The translations under genes were made by a program, and so were the position numbers. Positions 49,988 to 60,269 of a DNA stretch of 64,000 nt are shown in pieces. The notes below the pieces were generated by a model. The model saw only the letters and a program-made list of their open reading frames with translations. It had not been told where the DNA came from and ran no database searches. The stretch lies in the NCBI GenBank assembly GCA_029264955.1, contig JARHYC010000020.1, forward strand, positions 155,442 to 219,441, read 5' to 3'. Numbering within the stretch: the stretch's first letter is position 1; each line of letters opens with the position of its first letter. The stretch is from Faecalibacterium sp. (GTDB lineage: Bacteria; Bacillota; Clostridia; Oscillospirales; Ruminococcaceae).

Positions 49988-51208
49988 TTACAGATGAATG
50001 TGGCGGGGGGTGCCGTCAATATACATAGCCGGAAGTTCAGTCTGAACCAGCGGGCGGGCATAAGCCAGAAATTCGTCACGCATCTGGGTGCCATCCTCCG
50101 TGATCCACTCCAGCGGCACTTTCTTCTCTAGGTTTGCTACCTGCTCGATGGGCAGTAGTTCGGTGCCGCACAGGTAGGGTTTTTCAGAGATGCGCTTCAA
50201 ACCGACAACCTCACCGGTGTGACCCGCTGCGGCTGCATGAACTGCTGCGCCGCCAGCTTGATACGCTTCGTTGATGTCGGTGCCGCTTGCCAGGTGAGAA
50301 GCGCAGCGCTGCAAGGTGGACAGTTCAATAGCACGGGCCTTGGTGCCCAGGCGGTGGTTCAGCAGGTCGGCCAGCACACGACCGGTACCGGTCAGCATGG
50401 TGTGACCGAATACGTCCACAGCACGGTCATCCGTGGTCAGCTCACATACATAACGGCCGTCTGCCAGCTTTACGCCTTCGGAAACCGCAATGACGATGCT
50501 GGGCTTGACCTGCTGCAAAGCACGCACCTTTTCCACGAAAGCATCCACATCAAAAGGAACTTCCGGCAGATAAATCAGGTCAGCACCTTCGCAGTCGTCG
50601 CCCTTAGCCAGTGCGGCAGAAGCTGCCAGCCAGCCAGCGTTACGGCCCATGATTTCCACGATGGTAACGGACTTGATGTCATATACCAGAGAGTCGCGCA
50701 CAACTTCCTTGATGACAGAAGAAATGTACTTGGCAGCAGAGCCATAACCGGGGGTGTGGTCGGTGCCCATCAGGTCGTTGTCGATGGTCTTGGGTACGCC
50801 CATAAAACGAATGTCGCTGTTGACGGATGCACCGTAGCCAGCCAGCTTGCAGATGGTATCCATGGAATCGTTGCCGCCGATGTAGAAGAACCAGCCGATA
50901 TCAAGCTCTTTCAGAATTTCAAACAGCTTTTCGTACACAGCAGGCTCAGTCTGCCAGTCAGGCAGCTTGTAGCGGCAGCTGCCCAAAAAGCTGGAGGGGG
51001 TACGCTTCAAAAGTTCCACTTCCATACTGGTGGGCAGTACGGCGGACAGGTCAACGACCTTTTTCTTTAATAGACCTTCTACGCCAAAGCGCATACCGTA
51101 GACGGTTTTTGCACCGCAAGCCAGGCAGCTTTCGTAAACGCCTGCCAGACTGGAGTTGATGACAGCGGTAGGACCGCCGGACTGACCAACAATAGCATTT
51201 TTACCCAT
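49988..51208 (-). CDS. pfp: 6-phosphofructokinase (PPi-dependent type)
   Basis: VGQSGGPTAVINSSLAGV; GGNDSMDT; PKTIDNDL; MGRNAGWLAA. Confidence 0.92.
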   Translation of the reverse strand: MGKNAIVGQSGGPTAVINSSLAGVYESCLACGAKTVYGMRFGVEGLLKKKVVDLSAVLPTSMEVELLKRTPSSFLGSCRYKLPDWQTEPAVYEKLFEILKELDIGWFFYIGGNDSMDTICKLAGYGASVNSDIRFMGVPKTIDNDLMGTDHTPGYGSAAKYISSVIKEVVRDSLVYDIKSVTIVEIMGRNAGWLAASAALAKGDDCEGADLIYLPEVPFDVDAFVEKVRALQQVKPSIVIAVSEGVKLADGRYVCELTTDDRAVDVFGHTMLTGTGRVLADLLNHRLGTKARAIELSTLQRCASHLASGTDINEAYQAGGAAVHAAAAGHTGEVVGLKRISEKPYLCGTELLPIEQVANLEKKVPLEWITEDGTQMRDEFLAYARPLVQTELPAMYIDGTPRHIHL

Positions 51209-51395
51209 AGATTGACTCCTTTATATTCGGGTGCCTGACAAACAAAACAGGCACAGTATTCCAGAATAATTTTATTGTATCGTACCACAGGGATTTCCGC
51301 AAGCAAAAGCAGCCTTTTGCCCGGGAAATCTTGACGTTGACAGGAAGATACGATTTACTAACGACAAAGGGATAGAAACGAAAGGAGCTTGTCAG

Positions 51396-51914
51396 ATGGA
51401 AACAAAGCTACAGCAGAACATTGCACTGATTGGATTTATGGGGGTGGGCAAAACCACCATATTGGAACAGATGAAACAGCTGGGCTTGCCCGGTGTGGAT
51501 ACGGATACGTTGATTGAGAAAATGGCGGGAATGCCGGTATCGGATATTTTCGCACAATACGGTGAGGTGCATTTTCGACAGCTGGAAACCCAGGCGGTCT
51601 GCCGTGTGTCAGAATCAGAAGGTGCCGTAATTTCCTGCGGTGGCGGTGCAGTGCTGAAACAGGAAAATGTGGATGCCCTACGCCGTACCGGAAAAATCGT
51701 ACTGCTGACCGCAACCCCGGAAACCATCTTGGAACGCTTGCGGGATGACGATACTCGCCCCAAGCTGCGTGGTCGTAAAACGGTAGAAGGCATCGCTGAA
51801 CTGATGGCAGAACGACAGGCAGTATACGAAGCAGCAGCACAGATTACCATTGCAACAGATGGTAAAACGCCGCAGGCAATTTGTGACGAGATTCTGGCGG
51901 CAGTACAGGCATAA
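51396..51914 (+). CDS. aroK: Shikimate kinase
   Basis: IALIGFMGVGKTTI; DTDTLIEKMAG; ISCGGGAVL. Confidence 0.9.
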   Translation: METKLQQNIALIGFMGVGKTTILEQMKQLGLPGVDTDTLIEKMAGMPVSDIFAQYGEVHFRQLETQAVCRVSESEGAVISCGGGAVLKQENVDALRRTGKIVLLTATPETILERLRDDDTRPKLRGRKTVEGIAELMAERQAVYEAAAQITIATDGKTPQAICDEILAAVQA

Positions 51915-51993
51915 ATATAAGAAAGGCCTATCGTTTTCAAAGCCGTGGGGAATATGGTATACTGTTACAGCACAAATGAGAAGGGGGGATATC

Positions 51994-53295
51994 GTGAGGC
52001 AAATCTTGGTTTTAGGCGGTGGCGCAGCGGGTATGATTGCAGCCATTACAGCAGCAGAAAAGGCGGGGGAATCCGCCCATGTGGTGCTGGTGGAGGGCAG
52101 CGCAAAGCTGGGTAAAAAACTGCTGGCAACAGGAAACGGGCGGTGCAATTTGGGCAATGCAGATATTCGCCCGACATGGTATTTTACATCGGACACCCGA
52201 AATATGCAGACCATGCTGGAAACCATCCGGACCAAGGCGGATCCGCTGAAATGGTTTACAGATCATGGGCTTTTGTGTCGGGAACCAGACGAAGCCGGCC
52301 GGATTTATCCTTACTCCAATCAGGCGGCGGATGTATGGAATCTGCTGCTGTACTGGCTGGAACAGTCCGGAGTAGAGGTATTGTGTGACAGCCGCGTGAA
52401 AGATCTTTGGATGAAAGGGGATACCTATACCGTACAGCTGGAAGACGGTCGGAAGCTGAACGGTCAGGCGGTAATTTGTGCGTTGGGCGGTAGCGCTGGA
52501 CCGCAGTTTGGCACCGATGGTTTCGGTACACACCTTGCAGCACTGCTGGGGCTGCGTGTAGTACCGGAATATCCTTGTTTGGTTCCGCTGCAATGCGAAA
52601 AGAGTCAGGTGAAAGACTTGGCAGGTATTCGTGTAAAAGGTGATGTGACCCTGTACGCAGGCGAAAAGCCTTTGCGGAAAGAGGTCGGCGAGGTACAGTT
52701 TACAGACTACGGGATTTCTGGTATTGCGGTGATGCAACTGTCGGGTCTGCTGCATCCCGGTAGGAAACAGGATGTTTCGATTTGTTTGGATGTGTTTCCA
52801 CATATGAGCGAAAAAGAGTTGGCAGACTATCTGTCACACCGTGGCCAGATCATGCCCGGGGCAACTGTTGCAGATCTCATGACCGGCTTAATTCAGCGAA
52901 AAGTAGGGCTTGCGGTATGGAGACGTTGTGGACTTGGTTCGGAAAACCGCCCGGCGGAGCAGCTGAAACCGCAAGAGTGGGCCAAGTTGGCAGCAACTTT
53001 TAAGCAGTGGCGATTCACCAATCTGATACCGACGGGCTGGAAAAATGCCCAGACCACCGGTGGCGGATTGGGATTGGATCAGCTGGAACCCAGCAGCTTT
53101 GCAGTAAAGGGATGCCCGACGCTGTATTTTGTGGGCGAAACGGTAGACTGTGCCGGAAGCTGTGGTGGTTTTAACTTATATTGGGCATTCGGCAGTGGTA
53201 TTTTGGCGGGCCGCAATGCGGCGGAAATATGGCAGAAAGCAACAAAATATCCCCGAAGTGGTAAACCGCAGAAAGGCAAGAAAGCCTCTCGATAA
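51994..53295 (+). CDS. HI0933-like/aminoacetone oxidase family FAD-binding protein
   Basis: VRQILVLGGGAAGMIAAITAAE; GKKLLATGNGRCNLGN; GTG start at 51994. Confidence 0.92.
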   Translation: MRQILVLGGGAAGMIAAITAAEKAGESAHVVLVEGSAKLGKKLLATGNGRCNLGNADIRPTWYFTSDTRNMQTMLETIRTKADPLKWFTDHGLLCREPDEAGRIYPYSNQAADVWNLLLYWLEQSGVEVLCDSRVKDLWMKGDTYTVQLEDGRKLNGQAVICALGGSAGPQFGTDGFGTHLAALLGLRVVPEYPCLVPLQCEKSQVKDLAGIRVKGDVTLYAGEKPLRKEVGEVQFTDYGISGIAVMQLSGLLHPGRKQDVSICLDVFPHMSEKELADYLSHRGQIMPGATVADLMTGLIQRKVGLAVWRRCGLGSENRPAEQLKPQEWAKLAATFKQWRFTNLIPTGWKNAQTTGGGLGLDQLEPSSFAVKGCPTLYFVGETVDCAGSCGGFNLYWAFGSGILAGRNAAEIWQKATKYPRSGKPQKGKKASR

Positions 53296-53310
53296 AGGAG
53301 AATGAATCTG

Positions 53311-54054
53311 ATGAATACGATTTATAAAAACCGCGTTGGTCTGAATAGCAACCAGCTGAGGCTGCTGGCTGTATTCTTTATGTTATTGGATCATATGTGG
53401 GGGACAGTGATCGGCGGTCAGCTTTGGATGAACTGCGTGGGGCGGCTGGCATTTCCGATTTTTGCATTTTTGATTGCAGAGGGATACGCCCACACCCACG
53501 ACTGGAAGGTGTATGCAAAGCGACTGTTTTTGTTTGCGCTCATCAGCGAGGTTCCGTTTGACTATATGCTGGAATCGACACCGCTGTTTCCGTTCCATCA
53601 GAATGTGATGTTTACCCTGCTGCTAGGCTTGTTGGCGATTCGCTGCTGGGAGCGGGCGAGTGCAGCGGAAAAAGTGACGGCGCGGCTTGGCTGGTCAATG
53701 TTGTGCTTGTTATGTATCCTGATGGGTACGATAGGTATGACAGACTATGGCAGCATGGGTGTTGTTACAGTACTGATGTTTTGGGTGAGTCGCAAGCTGC
53801 CGTACCGCTGGGTGTTCCAGCTGGTAGGTATGGTGCTGCTGAATATTGTAGGAGCGAATGGATTTACATTCCTGCTGGAGATTGGTGCATGGAAATACGA
53901 ATTTCCCTTACAGGGATTTGCTGTTTTGGCTCTGATTTTTATTTGGATGTATAACGGCAAAAAAGGGCGCACCAGTAAACCGCTGCAATATGCGGTGTAT
54001 GCGTTTTATCCAGCGCATATGCTGTTGCTGCATTTGATTCGTGCGCTCTATTGA
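53311..54054 (+). CDS. TraX-family protein
   Basis: LRLLAVFFMLLDHMWG...RLAFPIFAFLIAEGYAHTHD. Confidence 0.85.
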   Translation: MNTIYKNRVGLNSNQLRLLAVFFMLLDHMWGTVIGGQLWMNCVGRLAFPIFAFLIAEGYAHTHDWKVYAKRLFLFALISEVPFDYMLESTPLFPFHQNVMFTLLLGLLAIRCWERASAAEKVTARLGWSMLCLLCILMGTIGMTDYGSMGVVTVLMFWVSRKLPYRWVFQLVGMVLLNIVGANGFTFLLEIGAWKYEFPLQGFAVLALIFIWMYNGKKGRTSKPLQYAVYAFYPAHMLLLHLIRALY

Positions 54055-54080
54055 ACGAAAAAAGAATCTGCGAAAAACGG

Positions 54081-54118
54081 CGCAGCCCAGTATTGGGCCG
54101 CGCCGTTTTTGTGTCAAA
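54081..54118 (+). terminator. Intrinsic terminator
   Basis: aaaacggcgcagcccagtattgggccgcgccgttttt. Confidence 0.85.
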
Positions 54119-54209
54119 AACAAGAAGCTACAAATTTTGACAAGACTTCAAAAGCCGTGATATAGTAGGGACTAGTAAAATGAGAAAGTAAAGGAAAAGG
54201 AGTAAATCT

Positions 54210-55613
54210 ATGCAAATCATCAATATAGAACGGGCGCTGGGCAATACGCCGAAATGCGGCGAAATCCCCGGACAAAAGGATATTTTGCGCCAGGTTATGA
54301 CAGTTGCCTGGCCGTCTATGCTGGAAATGCTGCTGGTCAGCCTGGTAGGTCTGGTAGATACTGCCATGGTTAGTAGTTTAGGCGAAAGCGCGATTGCTGC
54401 GGTTGGTATTACGACACAGCCGAAATTTATCGGCTTGTGCTTTTTCATGTCCCTGGGTATGGCGGTTTCTGCTTTGGCTGCCCGCCGCAAAGGGGAGCAA
54501 AATGAAGCCAGCGCAACTCAGGTGCTGCGGATGACGCTGGTGATTGCGCTGGTCATGTCGCTGGTGGTCAGCGTACTGTTCGTAGGCTTTGCAAAGCCGA
54601 TTTGTTATCTGGCGGGTGCAGGTGAGGATATTGTGCAGGCATCTGCAGAGTATTTACAGATTATCATGGGCGGTATTGTATTCACCGTGGTGGGCAATAT
54701 CATCAATGCGGTGCAGCGTGGCTGCGGCAATACCCAGCTTTCGATGAAAACGAATGTGGCGTCCAATCTGGTGAACATTGTATTGAACTATCTGCTGATT
54801 GGCGGCCATTTTGGATTTCCCGCTTTGGGCATCCGCGGTGCGGCGATTGCAACGGTGATCGGTACCTTTGTGGGCTGCATGATGAGTATTGCATCTCTGT
54901 TCAGCAAGCATACCTATATTCACGCCCGCAAGATTCTGACCCCATCCTTTGGCGGCTGGTTCGACCATCGCAACCTACGTTCGTTGGTGGATGTAGGCGG
55001 CAGTGCCTTTGTAGAACAGATTTTTATGCGTGTCGGTTTTCTGGCATTCTCGCTTATTGTGGCAAAGCTGGGAACGCTGGAAATGGCAGCCCATGTCATT
55101 GGCATGAATGTGATGACGATTTCCTTCTGTATCGGTGACGGTTTGCAAACCGCAAGCATTGCGCTATCCGGCCAGAATCTGGGCCGAAATCGACCGGATA
55201 TGGCACGCATCTACGCATCGGTATGTCAGCGGGTAGGCTTGGCCTGCGCAGTGATTCTGTCGGTGGTGCTGTTCGTATTCAATCAGCAGATTTATTATTT
55301 ATTCTCTGCGGATCCAGTGGTGCTGTCTTATGGTTCGACCATCATTCTGCTGCTTTGCCTGATTTTGTTCTTCCAGATTTCGCAGGTTATTTATGGCGGG
55401 GTATTGCGCAGCGCAGGTGATACAAAATATACCGCAATGGTATCCCTGGTTTCTATTACCATTGTGCGTGTCAGCATTAGCTGGGTGCTGTGCTATCCGA
55501 TGGGTATGGGTCTGGCTGGCGCATGGTTGGGTATTCTGTTCCAGCAGATTTTGACTTGGTATCTATTCTGGAAACGTTTCCACAAAGGCGCCTGGACAAA
55601 CATTGAAATTTAA
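54210..55613 (+). CDS. MATE family efflux transporter
   Basis: AWPSMLEMLLVSLVGLVDTAMVSSLGESAIAAVG; 467 aa, 12 TM-like. Confidence 0.94.
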   Translation: MQIINIERALGNTPKCGEIPGQKDILRQVMTVAWPSMLEMLLVSLVGLVDTAMVSSLGESAIAAVGITTQPKFIGLCFFMSLGMAVSALAARRKGEQNEASATQVLRMTLVIALVMSLVVSVLFVGFAKPICYLAGAGEDIVQASAEYLQIIMGGIVFTVVGNIINAVQRGCGNTQLSMKTNVASNLVNIVLNYLLIGGHFGFPALGIRGAAIATVIGTFVGCMMSIASLFSKHTYIHARKILTPSFGGWFDHRNLRSLVDVGGSAFVEQIFMRVGFLAFSLIVAKLGTLEMAAHVIGMNVMTISFCIGDGLQTASIALSGQNLGRNRPDMARIYASVCQRVGLACAVILSVVLFVFNQQIYYLFSADPVVLSYGSTIILLLCLILFFQISQVIYGGVLRSAGDTKYTAMVSLVSITIVRVSISWVLCYPMGMGLAGAWLGILFQQILTWYLFWKRFHKGAWTNIEI

Positions 55614-56357
55614 CTATTCATGCCACGGAATCAGCAAACCCTGCGGAACCTGTGACGCATCAAAGCGATAATGTGCGGTGGGCCGATTCGTGGGCAGATA
55701 ATCTTCCTCCCGGTGTGGCTGACCGCTGTTGTGGATAATAAAGGTCAAGCCGTCAGCATCACGCTTGTCAGAGACGATACCGATATGTTTATCTTCCTGG
55801 AAGATAACAATATCTCCGGGCTGCCACTGATCGATTTCAGCAGGGTCTGTGGTGAGTGAAATGGCGTAAGCATCAAAGAAGACCCGCAGGTTTTTTACCC
55901 GGCGGAAATCAATGTTGGGGTCTCGTTTCGTGACATTGGGATAAGCCGCAGGCCGTGCGGCAATATCGGCATCTACCATATCCCGCAGGCAGTAACCGGC
56001 ATGTTTGAAAGCGCGCCAAACAACATCGGCACACACACCAATATGGTCGGGGGGATAGCCACCGGGTTGGTAATCGCCGTTATAGGTAGGATGATTTTTG
56101 GCGTCCTGCCGTGCGCCTAAGAGGAAATCTGTGTAATCATCGGTGCTGTTCTCATTAAAATCTGTTGTGCTATAGATGGTTTCGATGTGGAAGTCCTTAG
56201 CGGAGTATACCGTTTCAGACAGATGAAATTTACGGAATAAATGGAGCCCTCCCCAAATCGGTAAAGCAATCAATGCAGAACCAGCCAGCAAAATTGCGGC
56301 CTGCCGAAAACGTTGTTTCAGACAGTGAATTCGGCATTCGTGACGAGAGCGACGCAT
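55614..56357 (-). CDS. DUF1287 domain-containing protein
   Basis: HIGVCADVVWRAFKHAGYCL; WQPGDIVIFQEDKHIGIVSDKRD. Confidence 0.82.
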   Translation of the reverse strand: MRRSRHECRIHCLKQRFRQAAILLAGSALIALPIWGGLHLFRKFHLSETVYSAKDFHIETIYSTTDFNENSTDDYTDFLLGARQDAKNHPTYNGDYQPGGYPPDHIGVCADVVWRAFKHAGYCLRDMVDADIAARPAAYPNVTKRDPNIDFRRVKNLRVFFDAYAISLTTDPAEIDQWQPGDIVIFQEDKHIGIVSDKRDADGLTFIIHNSGQPHREEDYLPTNRPTAHYRFDASQVPQGLLIPWHE

Positions 56358-56594
56358 AAAAAATCACTTCCCAAGATTGTTTTATCGCTCCTATTGTAGC
56401 ACAAACGATGTCACAAAGGAAAAATTATATAACGCTTATAATTTTTGACAGGATACTTTTATGCCTAAGAAAGGCAGTGCCTTTCCACCAAAGAAAAGCA
56501 GAAAAAACATGAAAACGGCGATATGATGTAACTCTACTACTGTTCGGTTGCGTAATTCATGTGTGCGTGTTATCCTTGCGGCGAGGTGATGGAG

Positions 56595-57353
56595 ATGTTT
56601 TCGATTGAAAAACACAAGTTCGGTGCATTTGTGGCGGCACTGCGCAAAGAAAAAGGACTGACGCAAAAAGAGCTGGCACAGAAGCTGTATGTTTCCGACA
56701 AAGCCGTGAGCAAATGGGAGACGGGAGCGAGCATTCCGGACACGGCTTTACTAATACCTTTGGCAGAGCTTTTGGGGGTGACGGTGACAGAGATGCTGCA
56801 ATGTCAGCGCAACCCAGAAGGAGAACCACTGGATGCAGCCGAAGTAGAATCTGTAGTAAAGACGGTTGTCTCTTGTGCTGGCGCAGAAAAGCCGCGGCGT
56901 GCGTGGCGAAAGAAAAGCCCTTGGCACACAATATATTTTATTTCGGTGCTGGCGGGGGCAGTGCTGCTGTTTTTGTGCGGACAGCTAGGATGTCTGGGTG
57001 CAGTTGAATGGACCTTTGCGGGGCTCGGAGTTGCGTATGGCGGATATTTTGCTTGGATAGCACCGTTGCAACTGCCTGGGATGTATGATGAACACAAGAT
57101 CAGTTTCTTCTGTGATGGACCACTACGAATACATATGCCGGGGTTGTACTTCAACAATCAAAACTGGACGTACATTTGCAAAGCGGCTGTGTTGTGGAGC
57201 TGTATCATGCTGACGGCTGCACCGATGATAGCATTTGTACTGCACCTGTGGCTGCCGGAAAGCTGGGGTCAGGCGAAGAATATGGTTTTATTGTTTGTCT
57301 ATCTAGGCAGCCTGTTCACCTCTATTTATATGGCGGGCAAAAAGCAGCAATGA
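56595..57353 (+). CDS. XRE-family regulator with C-terminal membrane segments
   Basis: LRKEKGLTQKELAQKLYVSDKAVSKWETGASIPD; several TM helices. Confidence 0.87.
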   Translation: MFSIEKHKFGAFVAALRKEKGLTQKELAQKLYVSDKAVSKWETGASIPDTALLIPLAELLGVTVTEMLQCQRNPEGEPLDAAEVESVVKTVVSCAGAEKPRRAWRKKSPWHTIYFISVLAGAVLLFLCGQLGCLGAVEWTFAGLGVAYGGYFAWIAPLQLPGMYDEHKISFFCDGPLRIHMPGLYFNNQNWTYICKAAVLWSCIMLTAAPMIAFVLHLWLPESWGQAKNMVLLFVYLGSLFTSIYMAGKKQQ

Positions 57354-57373
57354 CTCGAAAAGAAAATAGAAAT

Positions 57374-57417
57374 GGTAGTGCCGCTGAAGCATTTCACTTC
57401 AGCGGCACTATTTTTTG
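57374..57417 (+). terminator. Intrinsic terminator
   Basis: gtagtgccgctgaagcatttcacttcagcggcactatttttt. Confidence 0.85.
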
Positions 57418-57517
57418 AAAGTAAAAAGCAATATTTGAAAAAAATGTAAATTTGATGGCTTTTACTTGACGGGAAAAGAAGTTAGTCGTATGCTAGTTAA
57501 GCAACCTAATAGTTATG

Positions 57518-57529
57518 ATAGTTAACTAT
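57518..57529. promoter_or_regulatory. Candidate MarR operator palindrome
   Basis: ATAGTTAACTAT, with further tagtta copies at about 57493 and 57509. Confidence 0.55.
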
Positions 57530-57555
57530 TGCGATGTGAAATATAGGGAGGCATT

Positions 57556-58053
57556 ATGGATCAGCCGAAAATGGAAAGTGTAGAGTTGTTTCGTCTGATG
57601 GATCGGGTGCGCCGTGCGTGGCTCAGCGTGACCCCACACGAAACTTTGAACAAATCACAATTTGCGACCTTGCTGGCTATTTTTCGCAAAACGGGGCATT
57701 GCGGTACAGATAGCGAAAAAAAGGATGGTGTCATTACGCCATCTGCTTTGGCAGATGCAATGCATCAGAGCCGCCCGGCTTTAAGCCAGCGTATTCATGC
57801 ATTGGAGGAGTTAGGGTATGTAGAACGTGTACCAGACGCTAATGACCGCCGTGTAGCAGGTTTACGCTTGACACAGGAAGGCGTACAGGTGCTGAACCGA
57901 GCAAAACAGCGTTTTGATGGAATGCTTTCGCAGGCAATCAAACAACTTGGAGAGGATCATGCGGAAACATTGGTCACGCTGCTGGCGGAATTGGCCGATG
58001 CGTTGGAAGCCGCAGTGGAACAGCAAATAACAGAAGAGGGAACAGAAACATGA
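57556..58053 (+). CDS. MarR-family transcriptional regulator
   Basis: ITPSALADAMHQSRPALSQRIHALEELGYVERVPDANDRR. Confidence 0.9.
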   Translation: MDQPKMESVELFRLMDRVRRAWLSVTPHETLNKSQFATLLAIFRKTGHCGTDSEKKDGVITPSALADAMHQSRPALSQRIHALEELGYVERVPDANDRRVAGLRLTQEGVQVLNRAKQRFDGMLSQAIKQLGEDHAETLVTLLAELADALEAAVEQQITEEGTET

Positions 58054-60269
58054 TGAAATTAAAACACTATGTCAAACCATACTTGGGCTATGTGTTCGCA
58101 ATCATTGCGCTGCTGTTTTGTCAGGCAGTGGTGGATTTGAACCTGCCCAATCTCATGAGTGACATTGTCAATGTGGGTATTCAGCGTGGCGGTATTACCG
58201 ATACTGCGCCGGAAGCCATTAGAGCCAACGCGCTGGACATGATGCTGTATTTTGCATCGCCTGAGGATCAGGCTGTGATGCAGTCCAGCTACGCCCCGGC
58301 GGATGCACAGGCAATGTCGGAGAAAGAATGGAACAAGTTTATCGAGGAATGGCCTGCTGCCGAGCAGGGCGGTGTGGTATACCTGACTGCTGTGGATGCA
58401 GCCGCAAAGCAGCAGGCAGGTCAGGCATTTGGACGCAGCTGCTATGCGTTGTCCCAGATGATACAGAAGATGGAGTCTCCGGTGGAAGGCGAGCAAACTG
58501 CTCCGATGGATTTGTTGCAGTCTGACAGCCTTGCGCCGATGCTGGCTGCACTGCCGCAGGACACCCTAAACGAAGTGATTACAGCTGCCGCCACAGCACC
58601 GGACACCATGCTGGAACAGATGTCGGCAGCGTTTATTAAGATCTTTTACACCCAGCTGGGTGCAGATATGGGCAGTATGCAGACGGGATATATTCTCCGT
58701 GTCGGCGCAAAGATGCTGCTGATGACCCTGCTGTTGGTGATGTGTGCCATTGGCGTAGGTTTCTGTGGCTGCCGACTGGGTACTGGCGCAGCGCGCGATA
58801 TCCGCCGCGATATTTTTGTGCGCGTTACCGGCTTTACCAACAATGAGTATGACCGTTTCGGTACCGCCAGCCTGATTACCCGCAGCACCAATGACGTGAT
58901 GCAGATTCAGGGGCTACTGTCCATGGGGCTGCGCACGATGTTCTACGCACCTATCATTGGCATTGGTGGTATTTTTATGGCGCTGAGCAAGAGTGCAGGC
59001 ATGGCGTGGATTATTGCGCTGGCAGCTGTGATTATCTTTGGTGTAATCAGTGTGCTGTTTGCTGTTGCAGTGCCTCGCTTTAAAATCATGCAGAAACTGG
59101 TTGACCGCCTGAATCTGGTCAGTCGTGAAAACCTGTCCGGCATGATGGTCATCCGCGCATTCTCAAACCAGAAGTTTGAAGAAGAACGCTTTGCGAAAGC
59201 AAACCGTGTGCTGGCAGACAATAACCTGTTTGTATACCGCGCTATGGCAACCATGATGCCTGTGATGATGTTGGTGATGAATGGCGTATCTCTGCTGATT
59301 GTCTGGGTAGGCGGTCAGCGTATTGCAGCATCCACCATGCAGGTCGGCGATATGATGGCGTTCATCCAGTACACGATGCAGATCATTATGTGCTTCCTGC
59401 TGATCAGTATGGTATTTGTTATGGTGCCTCGTGCTGTGGTTTCCGCAAACCGTATCGCTGAGGTGCTGGACACCGACAGCAGTGTGCAGGATAGCGATAA
59501 GCCTCAGCATCTGCCGGAAACTGTAAAGGGTGAGATCCAGTTCCACGATGTGACCTTCCGTTACGAAGGCGCAGACGAGAATGTGTTGGAGCACGTTTCC
59601 TTTACCGCAAAGCCTGGTGAAACAACTGCATTTATCGGTTCTACTGGCAGCGGTAAATCTACGTTGGTGAACCTGATTCCTCGTTTCTACGATGTAACGG
59701 AAGGTTCTATTACGCTGGATGGTGTAGATATCCGCAATCTGCCTCAAACCGAGCTGCGCAGTAAGATTGGTTATGTGCCCCAGAAGGGTGTTCTGTTCAG
59801 TGGTGATATTGCATCCAACCTGCGTCTGGGTGATGAACAGGCCACCGAAGCAACCCTGCGTGATGCTATCGAAACGGCACAGGCTGCTGAGTTTGTGGAT
59901 GTCCTGCCGGAAGGTTTGGAAACTTCGATCAGTCAGGGCGGCACGAATGTTTCCGGTGGTCAGCGTCAGCGCTTGTCGATTGCGCGTGCATTGGTTAAGG
60001 ATGCACCTGTCTTTATCTTTGATGATACTTTCTCTGCATTGGACTTTAAGACCGATGCAAAGCTGCGTGCCGCACTGAAAGAGCGCACGGCAGATGCAAC
60101 GATGCTGATCGTGGCACAGCGTGTTTCCACTATCATGCACGCAGAACAGATCGTGGTGCTGGATGAAGGTCGTGTGGCCGGTATGGGTACCCACGAGGAA
60201 CTGCTGAAGAACTGTAAGACTTACCGTGAAATTGCGGAAAGTCAGCTTTCGAAGGAGGAATTGGCGTAA
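58050..60269 (+). CDS. ABC transporter (fused permease/ATPase), multidrug type
   Basis: STGSGKSTLVNLIPRFYDV; NVSGGQRQRLSIARALV. Confidence 0.95.
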   Translation: MMKLKHYVKPYLGYVFAIIALLFCQAVVDLNLPNLMSDIVNVGIQRGGITDTAPEAIRANALDMMLYFASPEDQAVMQSSYAPADAQAMSEKEWNKFIEEWPAAEQGGVVYLTAVDAAAKQQAGQAFGRSCYALSQMIQKMESPVEGEQTAPMDLLQSDSLAPMLAALPQDTLNEVITAAATAPDTMLEQMSAAFIKIFYTQLGADMGSMQTGYILRVGAKMLLMTLLLVMCAIGVGFCGCRLGTGAARDIRRDIFVRVTGFTNNEYDRFGTASLITRSTNDVMQIQGLLSMGLRTMFYAPIIGIGGIFMALSKSAGMAWIIALAAVIIFGVISVLFAVAVPRFKIMQKLVDRLNLVSRENLSGMMVIRAFSNQKFEEERFAKANRVLADNNLFVYRAMATMMPVMMLVMNGVSLLIVWVGGQRIAASTMQVGDMMAFIQYTMQIIMCFLLISMVFVMVPRAVVSANRIAEVLDTDSSVQDSDKPQHLPETVKGEIQFHDVTFRYEGADENVLEHVSFTAKPGETTAFIGSTGSGKSTLVNLIPRFYDVTEGSITLDGVDIRNLPQTELRSKIGYVPQKGVLFSGDIASNLRLGDEQATEATLRDAIETAQAAEFVDVLPEGLETSISQGGTNVSGGQRQRLSIARALVKDAPVFIFDDTFSALDFKTDAKLRAALKERTADATMLIVAQRVSTIMHAEQIVVLDEGRVAGMGTHEELLKNCKTYREIAESQLSKEELA